17,744 bases of DNA from Alphaproteobacteria bacterium (lineage in GTDB: Bacteria; Pseudomonadota; Alphaproteobacteria; Bin95). The notes under the pieces were generated by a model. That model saw only the letters and a list, made by a program, of their open reading frames with translations, was not told the origin of the DNA and ran no database searches. The translations under genes were made by a program, and so were the position numbers. The stretch is from NCBI GenBank assembly GCA_022822125.1, contig JAJECF010000185.1, positions 1-17,744 of the forward strand. Reading direction: 5' to 3'. This document shows positions 1 through 6,304 of this stretch, piece after piece. Positions within the stretch are counted from its first letter, which is position 1, and every line of letters starts with the position of its first letter.

Positions 1-991
1 AGAGCACGAAGGGGAACTGCTCCACCGTCTCCATCGGCTTGGCGAGGTTGATCGACATGAACCGCCGCGACATCTTCGCGTCGGCCTCCGCCTCGGTGTA
101 GTGCTGCGTGCGCCCGAAATTGCGCAGGTTCTTCGTCAGCAATTCGCGGCAGCGCACCCGCCCGCTATTGTCGTTCAGGTCGTTGTGGACGAGGTTGGCG
201 TAGCGCGCGTTGACGCCGGGATTCTTGGCGTCCTGGTCTTCCGTGCGGTCGCCCTGATAGTCCTTGTCGAAGACATCGTGGTTATAGACCAGCGCGTCGG
301 TCGCATCGGGGAAGAACTCCAGCAGCAGCTTCTCGATCTCCGGGTAGAACACGCGCTCCACTTCCACGGAGTCGTAGAAGTTCCCGCACTTGGATTCGAG
401 ATGCGCCAGCGAGACGCCGAGCCGGTCCATGCTCTCCGGGCTGCTGACATCCAGACCCGGATAGTATTCGCCGATCCGGCGCGCATCGCGCAGCACCTGC
501 GGGAAATAGAGGTTGCGCCGCCCGCTGTCGTCCTCGGCCTTGCGCAGCATATCCGCCTCGGCCTTGCGGGCCGGGTCCCGCCAGAGGGCGTTGGAGGGCA
601 CGATGGAATAGGACGGGTGCTCGTAAACCGTGTAGCGCAGGGGAAGCGCCACCCCGCCTTCCGGAGCCTCGATGCCGTTGGCGCGAATATGGTCCAGGCA
701 TTCCTCATAGTCGCGGAAGCCGAGGCCCCATTTTGTCTCGATGGGACCGGGCGGCGCAGTCTCCAGCCGGTCGATGAGTTCCTGGCTGTGCCCCTCGGCG
801 ATCTCCTGGAGCGCCGCCTCTAGCGCCGCGCCGGTGCCCGCATCGCCGCCCCGGTCGAATGACATGTAGGACAGGCCGCCATTCGCGGCGACGGGCGGCG
901 GCTGTCCCTTCGTCAACTGGAGCGACGGCACATAGGCCGATGACGCTGCATCCGCCTCAACCCGGTTCCCGATGGCTTGCTGCCCGTCCAT
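1..991 (-). CDS. CmcJ/NvfI-family oxygenase-like protein (partial, C-terminus off the window)
   Basis: The frame is open from an ATG at 991 to the left edge: 330 codons, C-terminus missing. I assign it to the CmcJ/NvfI group (putative Fe(II)/2-oxoglutarate-type hydroxylases; CmcJ takes part in cephamycin 7-methoxylation) from the order of motifs I translated. These are FFPDA near residue 226, the YNHDVF block at 236-241, LVHNDLNDNSGR around 267-278, and RRFMSINLAKP close to the edge. Family members show a 'FDH', then 'VHNDYT..SG', then 'R..IN.WRP' in this order. Here NHD replaces FDH, NDLND replaces NDYT and NLAKP replaces NVWRP, so it is a divergent member. About 90 residues precede the first recognisable part. 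The start is preceded by GGAGAG at a good distance. It lies 72 bases downstream of the enolase-superfamily gene on the same strand and may be co-transcribed. The substrate is unknown. Confidence 0.6.
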   Translation of the reverse strand, partial: MDGQQAIGNRVEADAASSAYVPSLQLTKGQPPPVAANGGLSYMSFDRGGDAGTGAALEAALQEIAEGHSQELIDRLETAPPGPIETKWGLGFRDYEECLDHIRANGIEAPEGGVALPLRYTVYEHPSYSIVPSNALWRDPARKAEADMLRKAEDDSGRRNLYFPQVLRDARRIGEYYPGLDVSSPESMDRLGVSLAHLESKCGNFYDSVEVERVFYPEIEKLLLEFFPDATDALVYNHDVFDKDYQGDRTEDQDAKNPGVNARYANLVHNDLNDNSGRVRCRELLTKNLRNFGRTQHYTEAEADAKMSRRFMSINLAKPMETVEQFPFVL

Positions 992-1063
992 GACATGCTC
1001 TCCGGATAGGATTTCCCATCGTGGCACAGGGCCTGCGCATTTTCCAGAGCGGGGCCGCCATCC

Positions 1064-2146
1064 TCAGGCGATGCGGCCCTCCTTCATTGCCTCTTCGGTG
1101 AAGACGAGGCCGTGGCCGGGCGTCTCCGGGGCGCGGACCATGCCATTCTCGACAAGCGGCGGGTCGGCGAACAGGTCCTGCATCAATCCCATGTCCTCCA
1201 GGATGAGCCCGTTGGGGATGGAGGCCATGAGCTGGATTATCAGTTCGGGATAGAGATGCGGGGCGATGGTCATGCCCCAGGTATCCGCGATCGCCGCCGT
1301 CTTGCGCAGGTCCGTCAGCCCGCCGCGCACCACATCCGGCTGCAGGATCGGCAGCTTCGGGCTCTCGAAGAAGGGCTTGAGGTCGTAGCGCGTCATGTGG
1401 CTCTCGCCGCCGACGACGCGGAGGTCGAGCGCGTCCGCGATCCGGAAATAGCCGGCGAAATCGTCCGGCACGACCGGCTCCTCCAGCCAGTAGATGTCGT
1501 ATTGCTCCAGCTTGCGGCCCTGCAGGATGGCGTGGTCGGCGGTCCACGCCATGTTGACATCGACCATGATGTCCACCTCCGGCCCGACGGCCTCGCGCAC
1601 CCGGCGAACATGCTCCAGGTCCTCCGCGTCGGTCCAGGCGTGGCCGACCTGCATCTTGATGGCCGGATAGCCCTCCGCCTTGAAGCGCAGCGCCTTTTCC
1701 ACCATCGCGTCGGGCTCAAGCCCCCGCCAGACACCGGAGCCATAGGCCGGAACCTCCGCGCGGTAATGGCCCCACAGCCGGTGCAGCGGCATCCCGGCGG
1801 CCTGGCCCACAATGTCCCAGAGCGCGACATCGACGGCCGAGAGCGCCAGCACCGGCGCCCCGCCGCGCCCGTCCGCCAGCGAGGCGGTCCAGAGTTCGCG
1901 CCAGATCGCCTCGACCTCGCTCGCGTCCCGCCCGATCAGGTGGGGGACCATGGTTTCTTCCAGGCAGGCCTTCACCGTGCGGAAGCCCTCGCGCAGATAG
2001 AGCTGGTAGCCGAGCCCGACATGGCCCGAGCGCGTCTCGATCTCGACCGCGAGCACATTGCGCTCCCGCTGATAGCCGCGCTGAAAGGCCGGTTGCTCCC
2101 GCCAGGGCAGCGCCAGAAGGTGAACGCGGATGTCCTCTATGCGCAT
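1064..2146 (-). CDS. Enolase superfamily, mandelate racemase subgroup (probable sugar-acid dehydratase or racemase)
   Basis: Full-length protein of 360 residues with the two-domain enolase fold: an N-terminal capping domain to about residue 120, then a TIM barrel. Mandelate-racemase-type residues are visible and nearly co-numbered with the type enzyme: K164 in IKMQVG, metal ligands D196 (VDVN), E222 (LEEP) and E248 (GGES), the D271-H297 dyad (QPD and APH), and E301. The second lysine of the usual KxK motif is Gln166, so only the His-Asp base side looks intact. Such enzymes abstract the alpha-proton of a carboxylate; acid-sugar dehydration is the commonest role. The substrate cannot be read from sequence. 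The ATG at 2146 has GGGGAGA eight bases upstream. A possible FadR-type operator lies at 2180-2190, and an oxygenase-like gene follows downstream. Confidence 0.88.
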   Translation of the reverse strand: MRIEDIRVHLLALPWREQPAFQRGYQRERNVLAVEIETRSGHVGLGYQLYLREGFRTVKACLEETMVPHLIGRDASEVEAIWRELWTASLADGRGGAPVLALSAVDVALWDIVGQAAGMPLHRLWGHYRAEVPAYGSGVWRGLEPDAMVEKALRFKAEGYPAIKMQVGHAWTDAEDLEHVRRVREAVGPEVDIMVDVNMAWTADHAILQGRKLEQYDIYWLEEPVVPDDFAGYFRIADALDLRVVGGESHMTRYDLKPFFESPKLPILQPDVVRGGLTDLRKTAAIADTWGMTIAPHLYPELIIQLMASIPNGLILEDMGLMQDLFADPPLVENGMVRAPETPGHGLVFTEEAMKEGRIA

Positions 2147-2179
2147 CGAAGCGGTCTCCCCAGGAAAGTGTTGCTGCTT

Positions 2180-2190
2180 GTTGTAATACC
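2180..2190. promoter_or_regulatory. Possible GntR (FadR/FCD subfamily) operator
   Basis: The sequence TTGTAATACCA fits the TNGTnnnACNA half-palindrome bound by many FadR-subfamily GntR regulators, which often control sugar-acid catabolic genes. It sits 34 bases before the ATG of the enolase-superfamily gene, a position suited to repression. Only six positions are fixed in the consensus, so a chance match in a 300-base gap is quite possible. No regulator gene is in the window. Confidence 0.3.
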
Positions 2191-2252
2191 AGCGGTCGTT
2201 GATCGGAAAGCCGATGGCGCGGCGCCTCCCTGTCGTAGCCCCGGCGCTTTGT

Positions 2253-2353
2253 CCTCATCCCGAGTAGCGGCGCCAGCCGCGTATCGAGGGGGGCCAGACG
2301 GCGAGGGACGTCCTTCAATACGCGCCCGCAGGCGGGCGCTATTCAGGATGAGG
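2253..2353. repeat. Double-hairpin intergenic inverted repeat (REP/MITE-like)
   Basis: The outer ends are a perfect 8-base inverted repeat: CCTCATCC at 2253-2260 and GGATGAGG at 2346-2353. The similarity continues inward over roughly 35 bases, with an AGCG block then GCGTAT(C/T)GA(G/A)G in both arms. Each arm also contains its own hairpin: GCGGC-GCCA-GCCGC at 2267-2280, and an 8-bp stem GCGCCCGC/GCGGGCGC at 2322-2339. This is the architecture of paired REP-like or non-autonomous mobile repeats, which are common between genes in alphaproteobacteria. No protein is encoded. The arms differ at several positions, suggesting an old or naturally asymmetric copy. Confidence 0.75.
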
Positions 2354-2402
2354 AGAGGCGGGAGCGCCGGGGCAGTCAAACCGACGTCCTTCAGGGTGAA
2401 GA

Positions 2403-2424
2403 GGCCGGGTCCGGGTCTCCGGCC
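2403..2424 (-). terminator. Candidate terminator hairpin downstream of gap
   Basis: GGCCGG at 2403-2408 and CCGGCC at 2419-2424 flank a ten-base loop, starting 29 bases past the gap stop codon on the minus strand. No T-run follows on the minus strand, so intrinsic termination would be weak. It may be Rho-dependent or only a 3'-end stabiliser. Confidence 0.3.
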
Positions 2425-2453
2425 GGGTTGCCGATGCGGGGTCCTGATTCCGC

Positions 2454-3458
2454 TCAAGCCGCCGCCAGCGCCGCGGCCGTGTCCGACATGCGGTTGGAGA
2501 AGCCCCATTCATTGTCATACCAAGCCATGACTCGCACGAACTCACCGTCGATCACCTTGGTCTGGGTCGCGTCGAACACCGCGCTGTGCGGGTCGTGGTT
2601 GAAGTCGGCGGACACCAGCGGCGCTTCGTTGACGCCCAGAATGCCCTTGAGCCTGCCCCCGGCGGCCTCCGCGATGGCCCCGTTCACCTCCTCCTCGGTC
2701 GTGGCGCGGCCGGCCGAGAACTTGAAGTCGATCAGCGAGACATTCGCGGTCGGCACACGCACCGAGGTGCCGTCCAGCTTGCCCGCCAGCTCCGGCAGCA
2801 CCAGCCCGACGGCGCGGGCGGCCCCCGTCGAGGTCGGGATCATGGACTGGCCCGCCGCGCGCGCCCGGCGCAGGTCCCCGTGCAGCGTGTCGAGGATCGC
2901 CTGGTCGCCGGTAAAGGCGTGGATCGTGGTCATGAAACCGCGCTCGATGCCGACCGCGCGATGCAGCACCTGCGCCACCGGCGCGAGGCAATTGGTCGTG
3001 CAGGAAGCGTTGGAGACGACGGTGTGGCCCGCCTCCAGCCCCTCATGGTTGACGCCATAGACGACCGTCAGGTCGGCATTGTCCGCCGGAGCCGAGACCA
3101 GCACTTTGCGCGCGCCCGCTTCCAGATGCGCGGCAGCCTTGGCCTTGCTTGCGAAAATGCCAGTGCATTCCAGCACGATGTCGATGCCGAGCCGGCCCCA
3201 GGGCAGGTCCGCCGGGTTGCGCTCGGCCGTCACCTCGATAGAGCGCCCGGCGACCTCGATGCTGCCGCCGGACGCCTTCACCTCGAATGGCAGGGTTCCG
3301 TGGGTCGAATCGTATTTCAGCAGATGCGCATTCGCCTCGACCGACCCTAGATCGTTGACCGCGACGAACTCCAGGTCGTTGCGCCCCGATTCCAGCGCCG
3401 CGCGCAATGCAAGGCGCCCGATGCGCCCGAAACCGTTGATTGCAACCCTGGCCGTCAT
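2454..3458 (-). CDS. gap: Glyceraldehyde-3-phosphate dehydrogenase, type I
   Basis: A 334-residue cytosolic enzyme that oxidises and phosphorylates glyceraldehyde 3-phosphate to 1,3-bisphosphoglycerate in glycolysis and gluconeogenesis. The Rossmann start INGFGRIGR is at residues 7-15. The catalytic cysteine is C153 in [12 protein letters not shown] and its partner histidine is H180 in [11 protein letters not shown]. The C-terminal [11 protein letters not shown] signature is present. D36 in the AVNDL motif favours NAD over NADP. Family length is normal. The ATG at 3458 has GGGAGA and GAGGG purine tracts just upstream, and longer in-frame extension upstream lacks GAPDH similarity. It follows tkt by 35 bases on the same strand, so the two are probably one transcript. 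The pgk gene often found next in alphaproteobacteria is not there. Confidence 0.97.
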   Translation of the reverse strand: MTARVAINGFGRIGRLALRAALESGRNDLEFVAVNDLGSVEANAHLLKYDSTHGTLPFEVKASGGSIEVAGRSIEVTAERNPADLPWGRLGIDIVLECTGIFASKAKAAAHLEAGARKVLVSAPADNADLTVVYGVNHEGLEAGHTVVSNASCTTNCLAPVAQVLHRAVGIERGFMTTIHAFTGDQAILDTLHGDLRRARAAGQSMIPTSTGAARAVGLVLPELAGKLDGTSVRVPTANVSLIDFKFSAGRATTEEEVNGAIAEAAGGRLKGILGVNEAPLVSADFNHDPHSAVFDATQTKVIDGEFVRVMAWYDNEWGFSNRMSDTAAALAAA

Positions 3459-3493
3459 GCCCTCGTCTCCCTTGCTCGTTCCGCGCCCGGGGC

Positions 3494-5470
3494 TCAGCCG
3501 AGCCGGGCGCGCACCTCTTCCACCACCCGCGCGGCCGTGATGCCGAAATGCTCGTAGAGCGCCGCGGCCGGAGCCGAGGCGCCGAAGCTGTCGATACCGA
3601 CCACCGCCCCGCCCGGGCCCACATGGCGCTCCCAGCCGAAGGAGGCGGCCGCCTCGACCGCGACGCGCACCGGCCCCTCCGGCAGCACGCCCAACCGATA
3701 GCCGGCGTCCTGTTTCTCGAACAACTCCATGCACGGCATGGAAACGACGCGCGCCGGCGCGCCCGAGCGGTCGAGCGCCGCCTTCGCCTCCATCGCGATG
3801 CCGACCTCGGAGCCGGTCGCGATCAGCACCGCCGCCGGCGCGCCCTCGCAATCGGCGAGCACATAGGCCCCGCGCGCCGACAGGTTCTCGTCAGCCGGCT
3901 CCGTTCGGACCGCCGGCACGCCCTGGCGCGTCAGCGCGAGCACGGACGGCCCCTTGAGCGCCAGCGCGACCTCCCAGCATTCCGCCGTTTCCACCGCATC
4001 CGCCGGGCGCATGGTGACGAGGCCCGGCATGGCGCGCAGGCTCGCCAGATGCTCGATGGGCTGGTGCGTCGGCCCGTCCTCGCCGAGGCCGATGGAATCA
4101 TGCGTCATGACGAAGATGGAGCGCACGCCCATCAGCGCCGCGAGGCGGATGGAGGGCCGGCAATAGTCGGTGAAGGTGAGGAAGGTGGCGCCATAGGGGA
4201 TGACGCCGCCATGCAGCGCCATGCCGTTCATCGCCGCCGCCATGCCGTGCTCGCGCACGCCGTAATGCAGGTAGCGGCCGCCGTAATTGTCCGCGTTCCA
4301 GGGTTCGAGGCCGGGCGTTAGCGTGCCGTTGGAGCCGGTGAGGTCCGCGGAGCCGCCGATCGTTTCCGGAAGCGCCGCGTTCACCGCGCCGAGCGCGCGC
4401 TGCGACGCCTGCCTTGTGGCGAGTTTGGGCGGGTCCGCCAGCAGGCTTGCCTTGTAATCCGCCATCGCGGCTTCGAAGCCGGCCGGCAGCGCGCCGCTCA
4501 TGCGCCGCTCGAACTCCGCCCGGTCCGCGCTCGCCTCAAGCCGCGCCTGCCAGGCATCGCGCGCCGCCCGGCCCCGCGCGCCGGCATCGCGCCACGCGGC
4601 GGCGATCTCGTTCGGAATGACGAAGGGGGCGTGAGACCAGCCGAGCGCTTCGCGGGCCGCCGCAATCTCCTCCGCGCCGAGCGGCGCGCCGTGCGAGGCG
4701 GCGGTCCCGGCCTTGGTCGGCGCGCCCTTTGCGATGGTGGTGCGGCAGGAGACGAGCGACGGGCGCGGATCGTCGAGCGCGGCGTCTATAGCGCGGGCGA
4801 TGTCGTCCGGGTCGTGGCCGTCGCAGGCGGTCGTGTGCCAGCCGCAGGCCTCGAAGCGCCCGGCCGGATCGTCCGACATGGCGAGCGCGGTCGGCCCGTC
4901 GATGGAGATGCCGTTGTCGTCATAGAGCACGATCAGCCGCCCGAGCCTGAGATGGCCCGCAAGCGCGGCGGCTTCGTGCGACACGCCCTCCATCAGGTCG
5001 CCGTCGCTGGCGATCACCCAGCAGCGGTGGTCCACCAGATCGTCGCCGAAGGCGGCGTTCACCGCGCGCTCGGCGATGGCCATGCCGACCGCCGTGGCGA
5101 TGCCCTGCCCGAGCGGTCCTGTCGTGGTCTCGACGCCGGGGCTGTGGCCGTATTCGGGATGGCCCGGCGTGGCGCTGCCAAGCTGTCGGAAGCGCTCGAT
5201 CTCGCCCATGTCCATGCCGGGATAGCCCGTCAGGTGCAGCAGGCCGTAAAGCAGCATCGAGCCGTGCCCGGCGGAGAGCACGAACCGGTCCCGGTCCGGC
5301 CAGTCGGGGGCGCCGGCATCGTAGCGCAGATAGCGCGCGAACAGCACGGTCGCCACATCCGCCATGCCCATCGGCATGCCCGGATGGCCGGATTTCGCTT
5401 GCTCGACGGCATCCATGGCAAGCGCGCGCAAAGCGTTCGCCATCGAGGCGAGATCGGGTTTGGCGGACAT
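3494..5470 (-). CDS. tkt: Transketolase
   Basis: A 658-residue thiamine-diphosphate enzyme that moves two-carbon ketol units between sugar phosphates in the pentose phosphate pathway. Visible features are H29 in [12 protein letters not shown], the cofactor-binding segment at 156-162 (DGDLMEG), metal ligands D158, N186 and I188 (DDNGIS), and [16 protein letters not shown] in the pyrimidine domain. The C-terminal domain is complete. I chose the ATG at 5470 because [22 protein letters not shown] fits the family start. Possible upstream starts, TTG at 5512 and ATG at 5500, add residues without similarity and also lack a clear ribosome site. It is the first gene of a tkt-gap unit, divergent from the zapA cluster. 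The start assignment is less certain than the function. Confidence 0.96.
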   Translation of the reverse strand: MSAKPDLASMANALRALAMDAVEQAKSGHPGMPMGMADVATVLFARYLRYDAGAPDWPDRDRFVLSAGHGSMLLYGLLHLTGYPGMDMGEIERFRQLGSATPGHPEYGHSPGVETTTGPLGQGIATAVGMAIAERAVNAAFGDDLVDHRCWVIASDGDLMEGVSHEAAALAGHLRLGRLIVLYDDNGISIDGPTALAMSDDPAGRFEACGWHTTACDGHDPDDIARAIDAALDDPRPSLVSCRTTIAKGAPTKAGTAASHGAPLGAEEIAAAREALGWSHAPFVIPNEIAAAWRDAGARGRAARDAWQARLEASADRAEFERRMSGALPAGFEAAMADYKASLLADPPKLATRQASQRALGAVNAALPETIGGSADLTGSNGTLTPGLEPWNADNYGGRYLHYGVREHGMAAAMNGMALHGGVIPYGATFLTFTDYCRPSIRLAALMGVRSIFVMTHDSIGLGEDGPTHQPIEHLASLRAMPGLVTMRPADAVETAECWEVALALKGPSVLALTRQGVPAVRTEPADENLSARGAYVLADCEGAPAAVLIATGSEVGIAMEAKAALDRSGAPARVVSMPCMELFEKQDAGYRLGVLPEGPVRVAVEAAASFGWERHVGPGGAVVGIDSFGASAPAAALYEHFGITAARVVEEVRARLG

Positions 5471-5510
5471 GGGAGCAGGGCAGTCCAGGATCGGAGGCAT
5501 GGAGGCGCGC

Positions 5511-5540
5511 AAAATGCCCGCCCCGGACCGCCGCCGTCAA
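5511..5540 (-). promoter_or_regulatory. Candidate sigma70-type promoter for tkt-gap
   Basis: On the minus strand TTGACG (5540-5535) and CATTTT (5516-5511) are separated by 18 bases. Transcription would start near 5504, giving a leader of about 35 bases. The -10 box is a poor match, so this is tentative. Confidence 0.35.
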
Positions 5541-5566
5541 CACGGCCGGAGAGCGGTTTGTTGACG
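5535..5566. repeat. Inverted repeat spanning the divergent tkt / zapA promoters
   Basis: CGTCAACA (5535-5542) and TGTTGACG (5559-5566) are perfect 8-base arms separated by 16 bases. Each arm contains the -35-like TTGACG of one of the two divergent promoters, so the -35 regions sit back to back. The symmetry could be a shared operator or simply two similar -35 regions. Confidence 0.55.
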
Positions 5567-5589
5567 CTGGCCGCCGCGGGCTGTCAAAT
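5561..5589 (+). promoter_or_regulatory. Candidate sigma70-type promoter for the coiled-coil gene and zapA
   Basis: TTGACG (5561-5566) and TCAAAT (5584-5589) are spaced by 17 bases. The -35 matches the consensus at five of six positions and the -10 at four of six. The predicted start near 5596 would leave a leader of about 20 bases before the ATG at 5617. Confidence 0.45.
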
Positions 5590-5616
5590 AAAGGCGGAAA
5601 CGGGACCGGGAACCGC

Positions 5617-5823
5617 ATGACCGGAAACGAAGCCGTCATATCGCGCATCGAAGCCGCGCTCTCGCGCATCGATACCGCGCTGGAGCGTCTGGATTCTGCC
5701 CCGGCCGGCAATGCCGAAGCCGAGGCCGAGCTTGCCGCGCTCCGGGCCCTGCACAGCCAGGTCACGGCGCGGCTCGACGCGGCCATAACCCGCCTCGATG
5801 CGGCGGTCGAAAGCGGGGAGTAG
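5617..5823 (+). CDS. Small coiled-coil protein upstream of zapA (function unknown)
   Basis: A 68-residue acidic protein rich in Ala, Leu, Arg and Asp. Heptad-like repeats such as RIEAALSRIDTALERLDSA (residues 10-28), and again near the end (LDAAITRLDAAVE), predict a helical coiled coil. A short Gly/Asn-containing break near residues 29-32 could allow a helical hairpin. There is no signal peptide or membrane segment, so it should be cytoplasmic. It ends five bases before the zapA start and probably shares its transcript. Small coiled-coil proteins (DUF4164-like) upstream of zapA are known in alphaproteobacteria, and a division-related role is an inference from that position. ATG 5617 is the only plausible start; the upstream GGGACCGGG is a weak ribosome site. 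Confidence 0.72.
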   Translation: MTGNEAVISRIEAALSRIDTALERLDSAPAGNAEAEAELAALRALHSQVTARLDAAITRLDAAVESGE

Positions 5824-5827
5824 GGCC

Positions 5828-6136
5828 TTGGCCAAGGTCGCCATCACGATCAACGGCAAGCAATACAGCCTAGCCTGCGACGACGGCCAGGAAGAGCGCA
5901 TCCGCACGGCCGGCGCGCTGCTGGGCGCGGGCGTGGACGAACTCGCAACCCAGATGGACCGCGTGAACGACCTCAACCTCGTCATTATGGCGAGCGTCAT
6001 GCTGGCGGACGAGCTCATCCAGGAGCAGAAGGCCCGGGAGCGCGAGGCCGCGCCCGACCTGGAAGAGCTGGCCATGGCGCTCGAATATCTGGCCGACAAG
6101 GTCGAGTCGGTTGCGTCCAGATTCGCGCCCGCATAA
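5828..6136 (+). CDS. zapA: Cell division protein ZapA
   Basis: A 102-residue cytoplasmic protein that bundles FtsZ filaments at the division ring. The N-terminus MAKVAITINGKQYSLACDDG matches the ZapA globular head, followed by QEERIRTAG. The middle segment with MASVMLADEL and the charged C-terminal helix form the usual coiled coil. The start is TTG at 5828, supported by GGGGAG seven bases upstream and by homology beginning there. A longer in-frame extension from 5798 overlaps the preceding gene and has no similarity. The gene is directly followed by the 6S RNA and the 5-formyltetrahydrofolate cyclo-ligase gene, a conserved proteobacterial order that supports all three calls. Confidence 0.92.
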   Translation: MAKVAITINGKQYSLACDDGQEERIRTAGALLGAGVDELATQMDRVNDLNLVIMASVMLADELIQEQKAREREAAPDLEELAMALEYLADKVESVASRFAPA

Positions 6137-6142
6137 ACTCGC

Positions 6143-6304
6143 GGCGAAGCTGCCCGGTGCGTTTGGCTAACGATATCCCGGGGCCGTTACCGAAACTCCA
6201 GGGAGTTGTCCCTGTCGTAGCCTTGGCTTCGGCACACGACGCCCACCTCGTTAGCGAGGGTCCCGGAGGATTGGCTTGAGACCGACGGCCAGGGCGGCTT
6301 CGCT
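6143..6304 (+). ncRNA. ssrS: 6S RNA (SsrS)
   Basis: 6S RNA mimics an open promoter and sequesters sigma70-RNA polymerase in stationary phase. Position is the first evidence: it lies between zapA and the cyclo-ligase gene, its conserved place in proteobacteria. Structure is the second. A closing stem pairs 6144-6155 with 6292-6303 (12 bp, one G-U) and continues past one bulged A with 6156-6157/6289-6290. A central region carries on its 3' strand the small hairpin CCTCG-TTAG-CGAGG (6246-6259). An interrupted apical stem pairs GGGC/GCCC (6181-6184/6241-6244), CGT/ACG, and CCGAA/TTCGG (6190-6194/6228-6232). The resulting length of about 160 nt is typical. Exact ends are estimated. The 3' arm overlaps the chosen start of the next gene. 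Confidence 0.75.

Larger units (their letters stand above)
2147..2453. other. 307-base intergenic region between gap and the enolase-superfamily gene
   Basis: No credible gene is seen in this stretch. From left to right it contains a leader with a possible GntR/FadR-type operator (2180-2190) and two short perfect inverted repeats: ATCGG-AAAG-CCGAT at 2201-2214 and GGCGC-G-GCGCC at 2215-2225. The double-hairpin repeat element follows at 2253-2353. A second occurrence of an 11-base piece of that element is at 2383-2393, and a GC-rich hairpin that could end the tkt-gap transcript is at 2403-2424. Open frames here are short and show no family resemblance. Confidence 0.75.

Noticed and set aside
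1112..2530. Long open frame (472 codons) on the plus strand opposite the enolase-superfamily gene
   Set aside because: It lies antisense to a protein with all family catalytic residues, and its translation shows no recognisable domain. Long antisense frames are expected in DNA this GC-rich.
2428..2545. Short open frames in the gap near the end of gap
   Set aside because: They overlap the gap coding region or the candidate terminator, have no ribosome sites and no family resemblance.
5582..5587. Minus-strand TTGACA as a second -35 box for tkt
   Set aside because: No acceptable -10 lies at 16-18 bases (TCAACA or CAACAA), and the site overlaps the plus-strand -10.
2227..6222. Shared 14-mer TCCCTGTCGTAGCC at 2227-2240 and 6209-6222 (in the 6S RNA)
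   Set aside because: The match does not extend on either side, and one such 14-base match is roughly expected by chance in 17.7 kb of biased DNA.
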